64,000 bases of DNA, from positions 992,001 through 1,056,000 of the forward strand of contig NZ_RAPE01000001.1 of assembly GCF_003651245.1 (NCBI RefSeq), given 5' to 3'. This document shows positions 54,611 through 63,228 of this stretch, one piece after another. Position numbers and translations under genes: made by a program. The notes under the pieces are model-generated. The model searched no databases and was not told the origin of the DNA. It saw nothing but the letters and a program-made list of their open reading frames with translations. This DNA comes from Roseovarius spongiae (GTDB lineage: Bacteria; Pseudomonadota; Alphaproteobacteria; Rhodobacterales; Rhodobacteraceae). Each line of letters opens with the position of its first letter. The first letter of the stretch is position 1.

Positions 54611-55916
54611 GCTGCATTACCCATTGCGACCAGGCTGGAATAGAGTTGTGCGGTTTTGAGTTTCGCGAAGCTCTCATAATGTCGTTGCAATAATACTGCC
54701 TTTGGTAGAGCTTCGGGGCCTTCGGGTCGTCCATTCTGAAAATGTGGGTCTTGTAGCTGTGGCATCCATCCACAACAATCTTGTTGCCGATGCGCATGAT
54801 CAGCAGGGAAGTGCTGCCACCCCGGTCGAGTTGACTGCCGAAGCGCCTTCCGATGTCGGTGCGCCCGCTGCGTACAAGGTGGGTCTGTGCATATCGACGC
54901 GCGGAAGATCCAAAGGCAACCCAAGCCTCGTCAATCATCTTGTCCTCGTAGAGCTGCAGCCAGAAATCTCGTCTGGGTGGCCACATGTGGTTGTCTTGGG
55001 TAGCGGTTACCATATCGCAGAAGAACTTCATGTCCTGCTTCGTCAACCATCGGAGCAGGACCTTCTTCAGATCGGGGTCGAAGCCGGACCAGATGCCGCC
55101 ATTGTGCAGGCGCGGATCGTTGTAGGCGGCAATGATCGTTTCACAAAGGTCCTGCCTAAGCGTTTCCGGTGGTGTTTTCGTGCGCCAGGCGGCGAGCAAC
55201 GCTTCGATCGCCGGACCGGCGCCTGTTTGAAGCGTCGCGCCGGTCGTTGGTGTCAGCCAGCGGAACATCCGCTGCCTTTCGTTTTCGTCGCGCAGCTTCG
55301 GACCGATCTTTTCAACAAAAATTTCGTGCGCGGCCTTAACAAGGCCCGGCAAATGTGGACTGGGTAACCCAATTTCTTTCAGTTTCTGGTACGGGTCATC
55401 GGCTTCCAGCATCAAGTCGGCGAGGCTGTTCGGGGCTTCTGTCGGGGTCAGAAGACCGGGCAGGGCGGCGATCAGTTTCTGCTCTCGAGGCCCAAAATCC
55501 TCGCGTCTTGTGCCGAGCGCGCGCGCGAGGGCCAAGGTATGCGGCGCGTCGCTCGAAAAACTGTCGATATAGACGCGCAATATGCCGTCAAGAAAAGCGC
55601 CGGGTGGCCTTTTCGCGGCTTCGTCGAAATAGAAATCGCGCACGATCTCGAGATCGGGTCGTGCGCATCTTTCGCTGTCGAATATCGCTATGGCGGCAGA
55701 GATGACGCGTTGCGTGGTCGTTCCAGTCCAATCCCAGTCGCGAACGTGCTTGAGCATGGCCAAAGCCAGCCTTTCGCGATCTCGATCCTCGGGCGTCCTC
55801 ACGGCATCCGGCCAGCGACGCGAAACGCGTTCAACTGAACGGCGTATAGCATCCAGTGGCGGCAAGGTCCGGGACACGAGACTGACACTGCGACGGAGGT
55901 CCTCAGATGCCCTCAT
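54603..55916 (-). CDS. zorC: Zorya type I protein ZorC (EH_Signature domain)
   Basis: A 437-residue soluble protein. The C-terminal half carries the EH_Signature pattern: KKVLLRWLTKQDMKFF, WPPRRDFWLQLYED, EAWVAFG and LLIMRIGNKIVVDG. ZorC is proposed to bind DNA and, with ZorD, act as the effector. It is shorter than the E. coli protein (about 560), mostly in the N-terminal part. Its ATG overlaps the zorB stop (ATGA). Confidence 0.87.
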   Translation of the reverse strand: MRASEDLRRSVSLVSRTLPPLDAIRRSVERVSRRWPDAVRTPEDRDRERLALAMLKHVRDWDWTGTTTQRVISAAIAIFDSERCARPDLEIVRDFYFDEAAKRPPGAFLDGILRVYIDSFSSDAPHTLALARALGTRREDFGPREQKLIAALPGLLTPTEAPNSLADLMLEADDPYQKLKEIGLPSPHLPGLVKAAHEIFVEKIGPKLRDENERQRMFRWLTPTTGATLQTGAGPAIEALLAAWRTKTPPETLRQDLCETIIAAYNDPRLHNGGIWSGFDPDLKKVLLRWLTKQDMKFFCDMVTATQDNHMWPPRRDFWLQLYEDKMIDEAWVAFGSSARRYAQTHLVRSGRTDIGRRFGSQLDRGGSTSLLIMRIGNKIVVDGCHSYKTHIFRMDDPKAPKLYQRQYYCNDIMRASRNSKPHNSIPAWSQWVMQHV

Positions 55917-57010
55917 TCACTTGTCTCCTCGATTGACCTGAGTGCTTCCCGGATTGCCTCGATTCCATTTGTGTCCTGCGGGGTGACCATGATGAAACGC
56001 AGATCGATGCGGCGGTTCGTTGCACGGCCTTCCCGCGTCTCGTTGGTCGTTACCGGACGATCCGGGCCGTATGCCGCAACAGATAAAACAGGCTGTTGCT
56101 TCAGGTTGCGATGTTCCATGATCCCGGGAGTTGAACCCGTCATCGCGAAGAACGTCGTATTTGCCCGCGCGGCAGAGAGCGTTCTGTTAAATCTGTCGCT
56201 TCCGACGCTGTCCGTGTGCCCCTCGATCTGCACCGCCTCGACCATTACGAAGCCCGGATTGCAGTTTTCTGAAAATTCAGATGCACCGCCCAACGTGAAA
56301 CAGGGTAAGACCTCGTCGAGGCGCTCCGCAAGCCTTGCCACGATGGCTTCCCGTGCCGGTGTCAGCGTGGACCGACCGGACTCGAAGAGCCCTTCGCCTT
56401 GGAAACGCAGCGCGTCGCTTTCCTCGCTCAGTTCGACCTCAAGTTCGGGGAAATCTGCAAGGATTGCATCGCGCAACCGCCTTAGGATATCGCGCCTTTC
56501 TTGAGCAACGCGGGCAAGGTAAGCCTCGAGCGGATCGACCTGTTGCAGCCTCTCGAGTTCCTCTTCGAGACGCTGAATCTCCCTGTCCTTCTCGACGATC
56601 TGCACCTGCAACCGTTGCAATTGCTGGAGAAGGTCGTCGATACGGTCTTTGAGGGATTGGACTTCGCGATTGAGATCTTCGATGTCTGCTCTCGCGCTCG
56701 CCAGATCATGGGTAAGGCGGTCACGCTCTTCAATAAGGGCATCGCGCTCACGCCGCAGATCGGTGATCTGACTTTCAAGGTGAACGACACGCGTTTCAAG
56801 ATCCTCGGCCAAGCTGCGCCATTCGTCGCGCTCTGTGACCACTTGGTCATATGCGTCTCGCGATACCGCATCCTGATCCATTATTTGGCTGGCGAAGAAG
56901 GCCAGCAGGATCATCATGATGAAGAGGAAACCGACTGTCATGTCCGTCATGGACACGAAAGCGCTTTCTTCTTCTTCCTCGTGCGAGACGCGCTTGGCCT
57001 GTGCTCTCAT
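55913..57010 (-). CDS. zorB: Zorya protein ZorB (MotB/OmpA-type stator subunit) with long coiled coil
   Basis: A 365-residue inner-membrane protein. One membrane helix (about 25-43) is preceded by SMTDMTVG, whose Asp23 corresponds to the ion-binding Asp of MotB-type stators. A charged coiled coil (about 48-150) follows, then an OmpA-like peptidoglycan-binding domain (about 190-350) with IEGHTDSVG and NRRIDLRF. E. coli ZorB is about 246 residues and lacks such a long coil, so the extra length is the coiled coil. The ATG overlaps the zorA stop (ATGA). Confidence 0.9.
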   Translation of the reverse strand: MRAQAKRVSHEEEEESAFVSMTDMTVGFLFIMMILLAFFASQIMDQDAVSRDAYDQVVTERDEWRSLAEDLETRVVHLESQITDLRRERDALIEERDRLTHDLASARADIEDLNREVQSLKDRIDDLLQQLQRLQVQIVEKDREIQRLEEELERLQQVDPLEAYLARVAQERRDILRRLRDAILADFPELEVELSEESDALRFQGEGLFESGRSTLTPAREAIVARLAERLDEVLPCFTLGGASEFSENCNPGFVMVEAVQIEGHTDSVGSDRFNRTLSAARANTTFFAMTGSTPGIMEHRNLKQQPVLSVAAYGPDRPVTTNETREGRATNRRIDLRFIMVTPQDTNGIEAIREALRSIEETSE

Positions 57011-59091
57011 GCCTTACGCCTTTGCTGTGCGGGCATGAAGCTCTCGGCCTGTTCCACGACGCTTTTCAAGGTGTCAATTCCCGGTGCCAGTGTATCGCGC
57101 ATTTGGCTGACATGGTCCTGAGCAGAGCCAAGTGCCGCGTCAAGCTGAGCATTGTATTGCTGCAAGGCCCGCCCGAGCATTTCATCGATCTGATCAAGTT
57201 TCTCCGCCTCTTCGGAGAGTTGAGCCAAGGCAGCGCGTGTTGCTTCGAGCGCATTTCGAATTCCGTCGCGCTCTGTTCCCAGTGCTGTCTGCGCGGTATC
57301 AAGAACATGCGCTGCATTTTCGGCCACTGACGCCGAATTCTGCATCAGTGTTTCGGAAACGGTGTCAACAGTTTCTCCCAGCCTACGAAGACCGCTTTCG
57401 ATACGCTCATGGGATGCGCGGAGGGGCTCCGCGGCTGAGGTCATCTCCCGGCTTGAGTTTCGGAAACCCTCCGAGGCACCCGAGATCGCTTGCGCCCCAT
57501 CTGACAGGCCTTGTGCCGCAGAGCGTGCGCCCGATGCTCCTTGCTGGATGGAATCTGCCATTTCTTGTAGTTGTGTGCCGACGATCTCGAGCTTTGACAG
57601 GAGTTCGGTGCCAATCGTCCCGCCCATTTCTGTCCCAAGGCGCGCAATATCTTGACTTGTCTTGTCGAAGCTCTCGAGCAGGTTCTTGCCCGCACCCTCG
57701 ATTGCGGAGCTTGCCTCTGATGTGCTTTGCGCCATGCGTTGGCGTGCGGCCTCGGCACTCTCGGCGCTCGCATCCGCAAGTGTCTCGCGGAAACCGTCTG
57801 CGGCCTTGCGCATGTCGTCTGCGGCCGTCCGCATGGCCTCGGCGCTTTGACCGGTATTGTCGCGGATCCCTGTGAGGGTTTCGTTCATGACGGAAAGGAG
57901 ACGCTCGGCGCCCTCGTTCATGGCATCAGATGCGGTTCGGCCGCTGTTGGTAACTTCATTGCGCATTTCAGAAACCGCGGAGGCCATCTGTTCGAGGGCC
58001 GTCTCGAGGCCTTGGCCCGCCTGAGCGTTGCTTTTGTCCATGCGCTCGACCATGAGCCCAATTCGGTCGGTGGCTTCGCCAAGTGACTCGCTGGCGCGTG
58101 TCAGGGCATTTCCAACGGATTGCGACAGTTGAGTTGAAAGGTCGCCTACCAAACCTTCCATGTTTGAAGTTCCCATGGAGCTGACGCGATCGAAGATCGG
58201 GTCCATACGCTCGGCAATGGCCCCGGTGATCCGGTCCGGCAGTGCTTCCAAGGGCTTCTGCAACTCGGCGACCATGCCCATCCCGATCTCTCGAAGATGC
58301 TCACGCTGCTCTGTCGCTGCACGTAGTTGACGAAACCCGATATCCTCGAGGCTGACAAAAACGAGACGGCGCTCGATGCCGATGCACAATCTGTGGAGGG
58401 CTCGATCCAGGGTGTTGATGCGCTTGCGAAGGAGAACAGTAAAGATGATCGAGCAAAACAGACCTGCGAGCGACATAATGAATTTCGCCGAGGCGATCTG
58501 CATGAACCCCTGCATCGCCACGTCCATCCCTGCACCGGCACCTGCCATCGATTGTGAGAACTGGTGAAGCGCAGCCACAAGCCCCAGAAAGGTCAGGAAC
58601 AAGCCAAGAGAAACGAATGTGTTGGGGAGAATGCGATAGAGACCCGGACCAAAGCCTAAATCCTCAATATTCATAAAAGACGCCGGCCGGATAGAATTTC
58701 TGAGTTTGAGCGGTCCATCTACATCGTCTGGAACAATAGTTTCGCTGAATTCGTCCCATGCCTCCCATAGCGCAGCCCAATTGGCATTTGACTTGGATTT
58801 CTCATGGACGCGGTTGCGGAAGCTTGAATAATTTTTTGCGAAATCATCAATTCCGTCATTCTCGCGAACCATGCGGTCCATCTCGAGAATAACTTTTCTC
58901 TGCCGACCTGTTCGGATGATAAAGGAAACGCAGAATACCAAAAGTGCAAAGACCAGTATTGTAGCAATAACGCCTGGTCTGCTTTCCGACAGCGTCAGAA
59001 ATTCCGCAAGATGGATGATTAGATCTTTCGCCGATCCACCAACCCACTCCGTGTACGAGCCGATCGTAGTAGCAATATCGGGCTGTTCCAA
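57007..59091 (-). CDS. zorA: Zorya protein ZorA (MotA-type motor subunit with long tail)
   Basis: A 694-residue protein with membrane helices at about 40-59, 155-176 and 203-222 in MotA/TolQ style (LPNTFVSLGLFLTFLGLVAAL; SAKFIMSLAGLFCSIIF). A cytoplasmic helical tail of about 470 residues follows, rich in Ala, Ser, Glu and heptads. In the known system five ZorA and two ZorB form a proton-driven motor whose intracellular tail passes the signal to ZorC and ZorD. The start is a TTG at 59091, with AGGAG 6 bases before it. Confidence 0.9.
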   Translation of the reverse strand: MEQPDIATTIGSYTEWVGGSAKDLIIHLAEFLTLSESRPGVIATILVFALLVFCVSFIIRTGRQRKVILEMDRMVRENDGIDDFAKNYSSFRNRVHEKSKSNANWAALWEAWDEFSETIVPDDVDGPLKLRNSIRPASFMNIEDLGFGPGLYRILPNTFVSLGLFLTFLGLVAALHQFSQSMAGAGAGMDVAMQGFMQIASAKFIMSLAGLFCSIIFTVLLRKRINTLDRALHRLCIGIERRLVFVSLEDIGFRQLRAATEQREHLREIGMGMVAELQKPLEALPDRITGAIAERMDPIFDRVSSMGTSNMEGLVGDLSTQLSQSVGNALTRASESLGEATDRIGLMVERMDKSNAQAGQGLETALEQMASAVSEMRNEVTNSGRTASDAMNEGAERLLSVMNETLTGIRDNTGQSAEAMRTAADDMRKAADGFRETLADASAESAEAARQRMAQSTSEASSAIEGAGKNLLESFDKTSQDIARLGTEMGGTIGTELLSKLEIVGTQLQEMADSIQQGASGARSAAQGLSDGAQAISGASEGFRNSSREMTSAAEPLRASHERIESGLRRLGETVDTVSETLMQNSASVAENAAHVLDTAQTALGTERDGIRNALEATRAALAQLSEEAEKLDQIDEMLGRALQQYNAQLDAALGSAQDHVSQMRDTLAPGIDTLKSVVEQAESFMPAQQRRKA

Positions 59092-59288
59092 GGCTCTCTC
59101 CTACTGCGAGTCACTTAACTCTTTGAGTTGTTACCCCACGCTATTGACGGGCGGAAGGCTCCGCAACCATCTGAAAAATCTGCGTGAGTGAAACACCTCT
59201 GGTTGCGTAGAGCTCCCACCGCTTTGGCCGATCATAGAAGCAAGTCGGCATGTCGCTCGGCGCTGAGAAATCTACAAATGCCATCAAC

Positions 59289-59948
59289 TCACGCCTCGAT
59301 TACTGGATACATCGGCACGCCCCAGTCGGTTCGCGGCGCATCCATCATTAGATCGACCATCACCGGAACAACATTCCGGAGGATCGCTGCGCCGTCTCGT
59401 AGTTGGTCGCGATTGGTTCCAGAATTCCACGTTGCTCCGCCATGGATAAGCTGGTTACGTAGAACATACAGACGGTCGAACAGCATGGAGAGAACCTTGA
59501 CCGTATCCCTTCGGCCAAGGGCGTCGTGGAACCGTCGCCGAGCTTGTTTGAACCGTTCGTCCCAATTTTGCGCCTCGGGGTCGCAGTGGTGATATCTCCA
59601 GAACGGTGCAAAGACGTAGCGATTTTCGAGGAAGAGTCTGATCGGACCGGGAAAAGTTGACCAGACAATTCCGTAAAGGCGCCCTTCAGTGTCGAGTTGC
59701 TGAAGCCGCAGAAAAAAGGTTTCAAAGTCGTCGCGAGCACCAAAAACAGATCGTTCGCCGCCATAGGCGGCGTTGAACGCGATCCAGTAGAATAAGAATG
59801 CGGCACCGGGATCTTCGCTTTCCTTCTCGGCGCGGCCGATCCAGCTGATGGCGCGGTGAATGCGCAAGGAAAAGTCTTGGGGCCAATTTTCGCGCTGTGC
59901 GCGCTGGCGAGCCTTGAGCGTATGGAATTCAGGCGCGTGATCTGTCAT
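59289..59948 (-). CDS. HEPN-domain protein between the helicase and zorA
   Basis: A 219-residue helical protein. FLFYWIAFNAAYG (51-63) and the later LFDRLYVLRNQLIHGG (157-171) form the HEPN (Apea-like) pattern, with the R-x4-H catalytic signature at Arg164 and His169. Such proteins are usually metal-independent RNases that act as toxins in defence systems. It lies 91 bases after the helicase gene and 197 bases before zorA, all on the same strand. It could therefore belong to the helicase module, be an added Zorya gene, or stand alone. No nucleotidyltransferase (MNT) partner is next to it. Confidence 0.75.
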   Translation of the reverse strand: MTDHAPEFHTLKARQRAQRENWPQDFSLRIHRAISWIGRAEKESEDPGAAFLFYWIAFNAAYGGERSVFGARDDFETFFLRLQQLDTEGRLYGIVWSTFPGPIRLFLENRYVFAPFWRYHHCDPEAQNWDERFKQARRRFHDALGRRDTVKVLSMLFDRLYVLRNQLIHGGATWNSGTNRDQLRDGAAILRNVVPVMVDLMMDAPRTDWGVPMYPVIEA

Positions 59949-60039
59949 TAGCTGTCCTATCGGGTCTTAACGTGGTGGGGGTCGTCGAATGTTTCCGTGA
60001 GCAGGTGTTTCAGCCTCGGATCCCTCCAAGGGAAGAACA

Positions 60040-63000
60040 TCAATCAGGCCTGAGGCTGATCTGAAGTTTCGAAAGATCGATTTCTGCGTCCGCGTTCTTC
60101 AGGCTCTCGAGGAACGACAACAGATCATCCTGACGCGGCTGACCGAACGCCAATCGGTAAAGAGCAACCGAGCGTTTGAGCCATCCCAGAAGTTTCGCCT
60201 CGCGACTGAACGGAAGAGAAAGGGCATAGCGTTCTATCTGGGTTTCGCCGTCGAGCAGCCAATAGGGTTCCATGTCGCCCGGCCGCATGGCCGTGGAGTG
60301 AGCCTTCCGGAACATGACGCTCCATGGATCTTTTTCCACTGGATAGGCATCGAGCGCGCTGCGGAATCTCGTGGCGAGGTTCAACCGGACGGCATGGTTC
60401 TTGTAGCGATGGACACGGCCCTCACGTTGCTCGAGATCCACCGGATTTGAGGGCAGGTTCCAGTGAACAAGGCGGTGACAATATGGGTGAAAATCGAGGC
60501 CTTCCTGCCCTACGGATGTCGACGCAAGGACAAAAGGTCGGAACGGCGAGTTGAACGCGGTTCGAACCGTGTCGGTTCGCTGCGCACCGTCCTCCTGAGC
60601 TTGCTGCAGGAGACGGGTCGCAAACCGGCCGCGCATCCGAATTTCAGACGTTATCCGCAGGCGGTCGCGATGCGCGCGATATCTTTTGATCTCGATTTGC
60701 GACGGCTTGAGCGATAGCGCGTCGTCGATGGTCTGGGCGAGAACGGAAATTGCATGCGCCGGCTCTGCGTCCATAACGCCCTCTGCTTCCATGAGGATAT
60801 GCACATACTCATCGAGCACGGATTGCAGGTCGTGATCGACGCAATAGTGCAGGACGGTCTGCCAATAAAAATCGTCGACTCCGGTCCGCAGCAATGCTTG
60901 ACTCTCCGGCTGATTGAACAGCCCGCGGAAGGCCATGCCGATCCGCGTGGCCGCATTGAGCATCCCGGGGTCGTCGAGATCGAGGGTTGGCGCGATACGA
61001 TGGAGTGCGCGCAATGCGCAGGTCGCCGGACTCCCCAGAGCCAGGTCCGTCAGATGTGCGATCAGGCGGTCACGATCCGGCTGGCCATGCAGTGCCGCGC
61101 CGCGAGCCGCGTCGCTGAGCGCGTGCAGATGGTCGTGCCAAGCATCCTGGCCGTCCGCACGGACGACATCGTTAAGAATGTTGCCCGCTGCCAGCCACTG
61201 GTCGAACGCACCGGATCTTATGTCCAACGCGGCAGCGCAAGCCCAGTCCCATGTGATGGCGCGCTCAGAATCTTCGTCATCGGTTTGCGGGGTGCCTGGG
61301 GCCAGACGGCTCAGGACGCCGGGGCGTTGCACGGCTTGAGGGCGCTGTTCGAGTTCCGACGCAAGACCCTGAAGCCGATCTCCTGCTTCGCTGCGCAATG
61401 CGGCTGCGTCGGCCAAAGACGGAGAGGATTGAAATATCTCGAGCGGATCGACCGTGGCGGCCAGCGTCGGAGAAGGAATGACCAGCGGGAGCGCGCGCAA
61501 ACCGGTCAACCGCTCCTTGTTGCGTCGGAAATTGAGCAACTGCGGATGGCGGGCCGAGTAGCTCCGACCGGTCTGCCCCATCCCCATCGACCGTTCGCTG
61601 TCATAGGACAGCAGCGCAGCAATCGCATCGGGCACCATGGCCCATTGCGAGAAGATCAACAGCTTGCTCGCGGTCACGCGCTGGCCGAAATAGGGCATGC
61701 TTGGTGGCAGCCAGAGGCGTTTTGCCATTCCATCCCGGAACGCGATCTCCTTCAGCGCGCGCAGGCGGCCGTTGTTTTCCGGTATGGGTCGATAGGCCTC
61801 GACCGCGTCCGTGTCGATCTGGGCGGTTCCTGCGTTTCGGATCGCGGCCAGCAGCGCCTCGCCCGGGGCGTCCTTGAGTTGCTCCAGACGTTGCCCCAGC
61901 TTGTAATCGCGCAGGAAGCTGAGCAGAAAGGGAGCCGATTTCCAGTATTCCACGGTTCCCGGGGCGTCGGCGGCATCGGCAACGTGCGCCACGGCACGCG
62001 CTTCGACCAGGTCGGCAGGCTTGATGGAAACTGGCACCTCCACATCTCGCATCATTGCGTCGCGCTCGGCGGTTTCCGCAACCCGTTCGGTGCGGGCGAT
62101 GACACTGCGTAGGGTGCCTTCGATCCCGGTCTTGATCCTGCAAGCATCCTCGAAACTGCCGGGAAGGCCCTGCATCGCCAGCCGGTAGCGACGCATCTCG
62201 TCTTCAAGCTCGGCGCGGATCGCAGGACCCCTTTCGCCGAACAGGAAGCCCAGGACATCGAGGAATTCGCGATAGTGATCCCCAGCATCCGCATCGTCGT
62301 CGCGTAGGGATAGCATTCGGTAGGGGGTCGCGGAGAGCAACAGAACCTTGGCCTGGTTACCATCCGGATCGATGGCGTCAAAAAGCTTGCGCGCAAGATC
62401 GGCGGCCTCGCTATCGCCGTGCAGCAGTTCCGTGAACCTCTGGAATTCGTCGAGAACGATCAGGTCGGGCTCCAGCGCCTCGGCACTTTCCCGGGCGAGG
62501 GTCGCACGCAGCGTCATGACGCAACGATCGACCGCACGCCGGAGCTCTTGGTCGGAATCCCCGTGTTGGCGGAACTGGCCTATCAATGCTCGCAACTGAT
62601 CGAGGATATCAGGCTCTCGTTCCAGCGCCTGCAGGAAGCGTCGCTCTATCGACTGCTCGATTTGCTGGCCATTGACCCATTGCCTTGTGTTTCTCCAGCC
62701 TTTGGGCCCGGCCGGCCGCATGAACATCTTCCGGAGCGTTCGCTGGTCCTGCTTGTCGAACTGGCCACGGATCAGTCGATATATCAGGGCGCGTTCTTCC
62801 TGTCGGCCTCCGCCTTGTTTAAGGTCCAGCGAGGTGCCCGGCGTCAGGCTGAAGAAATTCACGCCTTCGCGCTTGATCCCGCCGACCCGGGCCAGTTCGA
62901 GAGCGAGCATGGTCAGGCGGGTCGGTAGTACCCGCGTGCGTTCGCCGCCAAGGACGTTGAGGCGGGCGACGTTCTGTTTCGCGATGGCGGCGTTGGAACA

Positions 63001-63228
63001 GATGTAGATGATGTCGATCCGCGGGACCGTATCCTGCAGCGCCTCGATCGTGCGAGCGATCACGCCACGCGCAACCATCGTTTTTCCGAGACCGACTTCA
63101 TCGGCCACGAGGAAATGGCGGACAGCGTCGGGATCGCTCAGCAGCCGCTTCGCGACATAGTCCACGGTCTTTCGCTGAAACGCCTTCAGCGGACGCAGCG
63201 CGTCGTGTGCCTGGAAACGCTCAGTCAA
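60040..63228 (-). CDS. Large SNF2-like superfamily 2 helicase
   Basis: A 1062-residue protein from a TTG at 63228 that overlaps the upstream stop by 8 bases and has AAGGAG 7 bases before it. An ATG at 63285 would add 19 unlikely residues. N-terminal motifs are ADEVGLGKT (residues about 42-50) and VLDEFQRF (DEFQ near 275), then LLLSATPYRM. The C-terminal RecA-like half has STSVGQEGLDFH and motif VI LEQREGRVHRY. A large middle insertion (about 330-850) separates the halves. It resembles RapA/HepA-type helicases found in defence loci, but I cannot assign a named system. The partner is the partly seen gene upstream. Confidence 0.8.
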   Translation of the reverse strand: MTERFQAHDALRPLKAFQRKTVDYVAKRLLSDPDAVRHFLVADEVGLGKTMVARGVIARTIEALQDTVPRIDIIYICSNAAIAKQNVARLNVLGGERTRVLPTRLTMLALELARVGGIKREGVNFFSLTPGTSLDLKQGGGRQEERALIYRLIRGQFDKQDQRTLRKMFMRPAGPKGWRNTRQWVNGQQIEQSIERRFLQALEREPDILDQLRALIGQFRQHGDSDQELRRAVDRCVMTLRATLARESAEALEPDLIVLDEFQRFTELLHGDSEAADLARKLFDAIDPDGNQAKVLLLSATPYRMLSLRDDDADAGDHYREFLDVLGFLFGERGPAIRAELEDEMRRYRLAMQGLPGSFEDACRIKTGIEGTLRSVIARTERVAETAERDAMMRDVEVPVSIKPADLVEARAVAHVADAADAPGTVEYWKSAPFLLSFLRDYKLGQRLEQLKDAPGEALLAAIRNAGTAQIDTDAVEAYRPIPENNGRLRALKEIAFRDGMAKRLWLPPSMPYFGQRVTASKLLIFSQWAMVPDAIAALLSYDSERSMGMGQTGRSYSARHPQLLNFRRNKERLTGLRALPLVIPSPTLAATVDPLEIFQSSPSLADAAALRSEAGDRLQGLASELEQRPQAVQRPGVLSRLAPGTPQTDDEDSERAITWDWACAAALDIRSGAFDQWLAAGNILNDVVRADGQDAWHDHLHALSDAARGAALHGQPDRDRLIAHLTDLALGSPATCALRALHRIAPTLDLDDPGMLNAATRIGMAFRGLFNQPESQALLRTGVDDFYWQTVLHYCVDHDLQSVLDEYVHILMEAEGVMDAEPAHAISVLAQTIDDALSLKPSQIEIKRYRAHRDRLRITSEIRMRGRFATRLLQQAQEDGAQRTDTVRTAFNSPFRPFVLASTSVGQEGLDFHPYCHRLVHWNLPSNPVDLEQREGRVHRYKNHAVRLNLATRFRSALDAYPVEKDPWSVMFRKAHSTAMRPGDMEPYWLLDGETQIERYALSLPFSREAKLLGWLKRSVALYRLAFGQPRQDDLLSFLESLKNADAEIDLSKLQISLRPD

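Noticed and set aside
55913..59091. MotA/MotB-like pair as flagellar stator or Tol/Exb genes
   Set aside because: The long ZorA tail and the coupled EH_Signature and SNF2 genes fit Zorya; no flagellar or Tol genes are nearby.
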